Assembly: GCF_003945595.2 (NCBI RefSeq)
Contig: NW_024104448.1
Coordinates: 351,409 to 415,408, forward strand
Direction of reading: 5' to 3'
Length of the DNA: 64,000 nucleotides
From: Pipra filicauda
Taxonomy: Eukaryota; Chordata; Aves; Passeriformes; Pipridae
Below the pieces are notes generated by a model that saw only the letters and a program-made list of their open reading frames with translations, ran no database searches and was not told the DNA's origin. Shown one piece after another: positions 59,770 through 64,000 of this stretch (position 1 is its first letter; every line of letters begins with the position of its first letter). The position numbers were made by a program, and so were the translations under genes.

Positions 59770-60083
59770 ATTCCATACTATTTCTTTACGTAACACCTGT
59801 ATATTGTGTTCGTCTCTATCCCGCACATATACACATATACATATATAGTCCATGTTTATTTTTTCTCGAAGGCTGTCGTCTGTCATTGAAGATCAGCACC
59901 ACCAGCAACTCGATTTGTGTTCTTGGCCTTTCGTCATAATCACAGTTCCGGTTTAGGGCTGGCTCATTGGTTTGGGCTGTGTCATCATCGGCCATCCTTG
60001 GATTCTCGTATCAGCTTTGTTCGGGTCTTTTTTTTTTTCGTCTGGTGTCTGGTCTCCTGTAAAATACAACTCAAGGCACAGAA
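59770..60083 (-). other. Short region between pol and the polypurine tract, no env
   Basis: Only about 314 nt where env would be. A second frame that starts inside the pol end (ORF 59953-60228) runs into it and ends at 59953; another short frame crosses the tract into the LTR. Neither has a recognisable Env feature such as a CX6CC or membrane anchor. It may be the stitched remains of an env deletion or a 3' leader. Confidence 0.6.
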
Positions 60084-63000
60084 TTAGTTTTTCCCCAGGC
60101 TTAGGTTTCCTTGAGGCACACATTGGATCTCTCCATCCTTCCTCATGACCCACCAGGTATATCCAGGTCCTTGAGCAAAGACAATCCCACGAATGGGTTT
60201 GTCTTGGCCTGAGGGAGGAGTGATCCAAACGGCCTTACCTAACACACCTTTTAGATGGATCGCTGGAACTTTGTCTCCATCTACAGTGTGGAGGGACTCT
60301 GCTTGGGCAGGACCAGCTCGGTTGACAGAGCCTCGGGTGTTGACTAGCCAGGTGGCCTTGGCTAAATTCTTGTCCCAATTTTTGTAAGTTCCCCCACCCA
60401 GTGCCTTTAGAGTCGTCTTCAACAGTCCATTACACCTTTCTACTTTTCCTGCAGCAGGTGCATGATATGGAATGTGATATACCCATTCAATACCATGCTC
60501 CTGTGCCCAAGTGGCCACTAGACTGTTTTTGAAATGAGTCCCGTTGTCTGACTCAATTCGCTCTGGAGTGCCATGTCTCCACAGGACCTGCTTCTCAAGG
60601 CCTAGGATGGTGTTTCGGGCTGTTGCATGTGGTACCGAATATGTTTCCAACCATCCGGTGGTTGCTTCCACCATGGTAAGCACATAGCGTTTACCTTGGC
60701 GGGTCTGTGGCAATGTGATGTAATCAACCTGCCAGGCCTCTCCATACTTATACTTCTCCCAACGTCCACCATACCACAGGGGCTTAAACCTTTTTGCCTG
60801 TTTGATAGCAGCACAGGTTTCACAGTCACGGATAACCTGAGAGATAATATCTTTCGCTAAATCCACCCCTCGGTCTCGTGCCCATCTATGAGTGCCGTCT
60901 CGGCCCTGATGACCTGAAGCATCATGAGCCCATCGAGCTAGGAACAACTCTCCCTTCTGCTGCCAGTCTAGGTCTGCTTGCAAGACCTTGACCTGTGCAG
61001 CTCGGTCTGCTTGTTCGTTATTAGCATGTTCCTCATTAGCTCGCTTCTTGGACACATGGGCATCCACATGGCGGACTCTTACATTTAGTTTCTTCACTCT
61101 GGCAGCGATGTCTTGCCACAGATCAGCAGCCCAGATGGGTTTCCCTCTACGCCTCCAATTCATCTTTTTCCACCGGTCTAGCCATCCCCATAGGGCATTG
61201 GCTATCATCCACGAATCGGTGTACAGGTAGAGCCTTGGCCATCTTTCTCTCTCTGCAATATCTAGGGCCAATTGGACCGCTTTGAGTTCCGCAAACTGAC
61301 TCGATTCGCCTTTACCTTCAGTGGCTTCCGACACTTGTCGGGTGGGACTCCAAACAGCTGCTTTCCACTTCCGGCTCCTCCCTACAATACGGCAGGAACC
61401 ATCGGTGAAAAGGGCATAGCGTCTTTCTTCATCTGGCAGCTTATCATATGGCAGAGCCTCTTCAGCTCGACTCACTGGCTCTTCTTCTTCTTCTACCAGA
61501 CTGAAGTTCCCACCTTCAGGCCAATTGGTTATGATTTCCAAAATGCCAGGGCGATTCGAGTTCCCGATTCGGACACGTTGCGTAATCAAAGCGATCCACT
61601 TGCTCCACGTGGCGTCGGTGGCATGATGCGTAGGGGGCACCTTCCCTTTGAACATCCAGCTCAACACTGGTAATCGGGGTGCCAGGAAGAGCTGTGCTTC
61701 AGTACCAATTACCTCTGAAGCTGCTCGTATGCCTTCATAGGCTGCTAAGATTTCCTTCTCCACAGGGGTGTAATTGGCCTCAGAACCTCTGTAGCTTCGG
61801 CTCCAGAAACCCAATGGTCGCCCTCTTGTCTCGCCAGGCACCTTTTGCCAGAGGCTCCAGGAGGGACCTTTATCTCCGGCTGCGGTGTAGAGCACATTCT
61901 TTACATCTGGTCCCGTTCTGACTGGTCCAAGAGCCACGGCATGTGCAATTTCTTGCTTGATTTGCCTGAAAGCTTGTTGTTGTTCAGGACCCCATTGGAA
62001 ATTGTTCTTTTTACGGGTCACAAAGTAAAGAGGGCTCACAATCTGACTGTACTCTGGGATGTGCATCCTCCAAAAGCCTATTGCTCCCAGAAAAGCTTGG
62101 GTCTCTTTCTTGTTTGTGGGCGGAGCCATTGCTACAATCTTGTTGATTACGTCTGTTGGTATCTGACGTCGTCCATCTTGCCATTTCACCCCTAGGAATT
62201 GGATCTCTCGGGCAGGTCCCTTGACCTTGCTCTTCTTGATGGCAAAACCAGCATCGAGGAGAATCTGGATGATCGTCTGTCCTTTTTTGAAAACTTCTTC
62301 TGCTGTGTCCCCCCATACAATGATGTCATCGATGTACTGGATGTGTTCGGGAGCCTTACCCTTCTCTAGTGTGACCTGGATCAATCCATGACAGATGGTT
62401 GGACTGTGTTTCCACCCCTGGGGCAGTCGATTCCAGGTGTATTGAACGCCCCTCCAGGTGAAAGCAAACTGTGGCCTGCACTCTGCCGCTAAAGGAATGG
62501 AGAAAAACGCGTTGGCTATGTCGATGGTGGCGTACCACTTTGCTGTCTTGGACTCCAACTTGTATTGGAGCTCCAACATATCTGGTACGGCAGCACTCAA
62601 CGGTGGCGTAACTTCATTTAAGCCACGATAGTCCACAGTCAGTCTCCACTCTCCATCGGATTTACGCACAGGCCAGATGGGGCTGTTGAAGGGTGAATGG
62701 GTTCTGCTGACCACCCCTTGGCTCTCCAACTTTCGGATCATTTTGTGGATAGGGATCACAGCATCTCGGTTTGTCCGATACTGTCTGTGTACAGTTGTTG
62801 TGGCTATTGGCACTTCTTGATCTTCAACTCGCAGTAATCCTACAATGGAAGGGTCTTCTGAGAGGCCAGGAAGGGCAGACAATTGCTTGGACTCCTCTTC
62901 AATCACCGAGGCTATACCAAAAGCCCACCGGTACCCTTTTGGGTCCTTGAAGTATCCTCTTCTTAGGTAGTCCATACCAAGGATGCAAGGGGCTTCTGGC

Positions 63001-63275
63001 CCCGTCACAATGGGACGCTTTTCCCATTGATCTCCCGTCAAGCTCATGTCCGCCTCTACTACTGACAATTCTTGAGACCCTCCGGTCACTCCAGAAATAG
63101 TAACAGTCTCGGTACTCTTATACTCCGAAGGCGTTACAGTACACTGGGCTCCAGTATCTATCAAGGCCTGGTATCTCTGTGGATCCGATGTGCCAGGCCA
63201 TCGAACCCACACAGCCCAGTAAACTCGATTATCTTCTTGGTCCCTCTCCTTCTCCTGGCAGAAGGCAGGGCCCCT
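60084..63275 (-). CDS. pol: ERV Pol: protease, reverse transcriptase, RNase H, integrase
   Basis: 1063 open codons follow the gag UAG in the same frame; 1042 of them follow the first GTG (63212), the numbering used here. Protease: DTG 19-21 and ILGMDYL 77-83. RT: TVDYRGLN 192-199, ATIDIANAFF (D231), LPQG 263-266 and YIDD 293-296. RNase H: TDGS (D604), E642, YTDS (D666) and D736. Integrase: zinc site H763, H768, C797, C800 and D830, D889, E925, with the D-X35-E spacing. Every catalytic residue is present and no break interrupts the frame. The protein ends soon after the integrase; no dUTPase follows. It probably starts only by readthrough of the gag stop. It would copy and integrate the element's genome, if expressed with a working gag. 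Confidence 0.95.
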   Translation of the reverse strand, partial: RGPAFCQEKERDQEDNRVYWAVWVRWPGTSDPQRYQALIDTGAQCTVTPSEYKSTETVTISGVTGGSQELSVVEADMSLTGDQWEKRPIVTGPEAPCILGMDYLRRGYFKDPKGYRWAFGIASVIEEESKQLSALPGLSEDPSIVGLLRVEDQEVPIATTTVHRQYRTNRDAVIPIHKMIRKLESQGVVSRTHSPFNSPIWPVRKSDGEWRLTVDYRGLNEVTPPLSAAVPDMLELQYKLESKTAKWYATIDIANAFFSIPLAAECRPQFAFTWRGVQYTWNRLPQGWKHSPTICHGLIQVTLEKGKAPEHIQYIDDIIVWGDTAEEVFKKGQTIIQILLDAGFAIKKSKVKGPAREIQFLGVKWQDGRRQIPTDVINKIVAMAPPTNKKETQAFLGAIGFWRMHIPEYSQIVSPLYFVTRKKNNFQWGPEQQQAFRQIKQEIAHAVALGPVRTGPDVKNVLYTAAGDKGPSWSLWQKVPGETRGRPLGFWSRSYRGSEANYTPVEKEILAAYEGIRAASEVIGTEAQLFLAPRLPVLSWMFKGKVPPTHHATDATWSKWIALITQRVRIGNSNRPGILEIITNWPEGGNFSLVEEEEEPVSRAEEALPYDKLPDEERRYALFTDGSCRIVGRSRKWKAAVWSPTRQVSEATEGKGESSQFAELKAVQLALDIAERERWPRLYLYTDSWMIANALWGWLDRWKKMNWRRRGKPIWAADLWQDIAARVKKLNVRVRHVDAHVSKKRANEEHANNEQADRAAQVKVLQADLDWQQKGELFLARWAHDASGHQGRDGTHRWARDRGVDLAKDIISQVIRDCETCAAIKQAKRFKPLWYGGRWEKYKYGEAWQVDYITLPQTRQGKRYVLTMVEATTGWLETYSVPHATARNTILGLEKQVLWRHGTPERIESDNGTHFKNSLVATWAQEHGIEWVYHIPYHAPAAGKVERCNGLLKTTLKALGGGTYKNWDKNLAKATWLVNTRGSVNRAGPAQAESLHTVDGDKVPAIHLKGVLGKAVWITPPSGQDKPIRGIVFAQGPGYTWWVMRKDGEIQCVPQGNLSLGKN

Positions 63276-63278
63276 CTA
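63276..63278 (-). other. Gag-pol junction: single in-frame UAG
   Basis: The codons around it are CAG TAG AGG GGC. The frame before and after is the same (63276 minus 63210 is a multiple of 3), and the 21 codons between the stop and the first GTG of pol are open. This points to stop suppression rather than frameshifting. Confidence 0.8.
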
Positions 63279-64000
63279 CTGGTCTTGATCAGAACATTCG
63301 TCGTCAGAGTTTGACTTTGACTTCTTAGACTTTTTGCTGTTGTCGAAGTGGACCTCCATCTTCTCGTGTTTTGGCAATCGCAGTTTCTCTTCTAAGAAGT
63401 CTCCGTCTACTACATAGACAACTTTCTTGTCAGTCTTCTTTCGCTTCAGCTCCCTCATTCTAGCTTCAAGCTTAGAAGTGGGTTCACCATCCCACTTCTT
63501 CATGTTTTCTCCTTTACTACGAAGGTATGCCCATAGTTGGTTACGTGACCAACACTTAGAGTTCTCTTTCCTTCGACGCGTGAATGACAGGGACCGTGAG
63601 CGAGATCGAGACCAGGATCGAGGTCTAGGCCGAGGTCGTCTTTGCCGGTCCCACCGTGATCTTCCCATTGGCCTTTCTTGGTAATCTCTATACCTTCTGT
63701 CCTCTCTGTCTCTAAGGTCGTCCTCATATCTGGAATATTCATAATCTCTCTCCATTCTTTCCCTATCGTAGGTGCGTTGGTACAGGGGATTGAAGGAGTC
63801 TTCCATATTTTCCTCTATGGTTCTTATCCAAGCACACATAGTGTCCACGCTTGGTTCCTCCATCTTTGGATTATATACGGGTATCAAGCAAGAAATATAT
63901 GGTTTAGGGGCACCTTGAATTACCTTTTTCCACATTGGTTGCGTGCAGGGAACATTCTCAGGAACTTGGATGTCATAATAATCTGGATCAGAATAGATGA
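63276..64000 (-). CDS. gag: ERV Gag C-terminal part (5' end outside window)
   Basis: The frame is open from the window edge to a TAG at 63276-63278, at least 241 codons. The first ATG in the window is at 63935 but the frame continues above it, so this is an internal Met. The visible part has a charged segment rich in Arg/Asp/Tyr, then an RS-type stretch (near RSWSRSRSRSLSF), a Lys-rich segment, and an acidic Ser-rich end (DDECSDQDQ). No CX2CX4HX4C zinc knuckle is visible. Nucleic-acid binding by the basic/RS segment is inferred. Confidence 0.8.
   Translation of the reverse strand, partial: IYSDPDYYDIQVPENVPCTQPMWKKVIQGAPKPYISCLIPVYNPKMEEPSVDTMCAWIRTIEENMEDSFNPLYQRTYDRERMERDYEYSRYEDDLRDREDRRYRDYQERPMGRSRWDRQRRPRPRPRSWSRSRSRSLSFTRRRKENSKCWSRNQLWAYLRSKGENMKKWDGEPTSKLEARMRELKRKKTDKKVVYVVDGDFLEEKLRLPKHEKMEVHFDNSKKSKKSKSNSDDECSDQDQ

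Larger units (their letters stand above)
59182..64000 (-). mobile_element. Endogenous retrovirus, 3' part (LTR, pol, end of gag), 5' end outside window
   Basis: Read on the - strand the order is gag (3' end), in-frame UAG, pol (protease, RT, RNase H, integrase), about 315 nt of tail, polypurine tract, 3' LTR. The 5' LTR, primer-binding site and most of gag are to the right of the window. There is no recognisable env. Pol has no stop or frameshift and all catalytic motifs are present. CpG dinucleotides are common here but rare in the flanking host DNA. RNase H/integrase style and the absence of a CCHC knuckle in the visible gag suggest a class III (ERVL/spuma-related) element; the same-frame gag-pol arrangement is more gammaretrovirus-like, so class stays open. 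Confidence 0.95.

Noticed and set aside
59641..59886. 81-codon - strand frame crossing the polypurine tract into the LTR, considered as an Env tail
   Set aside because: No membrane anchor or cysteine motif; it spans the tract and U3 and is probably chance.
61272..62195. Open frames on the + strand opposite pol (133 and 116 codons)
   Set aside because: They are shadows of the intact pol frame on the other strand, with no recognisable domain of their own.
1..64000. CRISPR arrays, bacterial operons, tRNA or rRNA genes
   Set aside because: I looked for regular spaced repeats and cloverleaf-like segments and saw none; the window is avian nuclear DNA.

Overview
The window is vertebrate nuclear DNA, almost certainly from a bird. 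It is AT-rich, has long GT-AG introns, and carries copies of CR1 LINEs, the dominant avian retroposon. One host gene fills most of it: TJP1, encoding the tight-junction scaffold ZO-1, on the + strand. I could place 27 consecutive coding exons from 3397 to 44725. All splice sites are GT-AG and all exon phases agree, giving one uninterrupted reading frame of 1760 codons plus stop (long form). The first coding exon (N-terminal ~9 residues in the mammalian protein), the promoter and most of intron 1 lie upstream of the window. Exon numbers 2-28 below assume that single missing coding exon.

TJP1 layout: exons 2-5 PDZ1; exons 6-7 PDZ2; exons 8-10 basic/Ser-Arg linker; exons 11-12 PDZ3; exon 13 SH3; exons 14-18 guanylate-kinase-like (GUK) domain; exon 19 acidic region; exon 20 the alternatively spliced alpha motif; exon 21 a very large Tyr/Pro-rich disordered exon; exons 22-25 the Pro-rich actin-binding part; exons 26-28 the ZU5 domain and C-terminus. 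Exon 27 has two in-frame donors 60 nt apart. The 3' UTR runs from 44726 to about 46.2 kb and has three AATAAA signals. All introns over about 300 bases are accounted for in the feature list: the large ones have entries of their own, the small ones are grouped, and outside repeats I see no gene in them.

From about 46.2 to 59.18 kb is intergenic, without a convincing gene. It contains a degraded CR1 fragment (about 54.7-55.3 kb) and a short GC-rich tandem duplication (58.0 kb).

From 59182 to the right edge is the 3' part of an endogenous retrovirus on the - strand: a 575-bp 3' LTR (TGTG...CACA), polypurine tract, an intact protease-RT-RNase H-integrase pol frame, and the 3' end of gag, which runs off the window. 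Gag and pol share one frame and are separated by one UAG, suggesting expression by stop-codon readthrough. There is no recognisable env. The integrity of pol and its many CpGs compared with the flanking DNA point to a fairly young insertion. The class is probably III/ERVL-like, but that needs a phylogeny.
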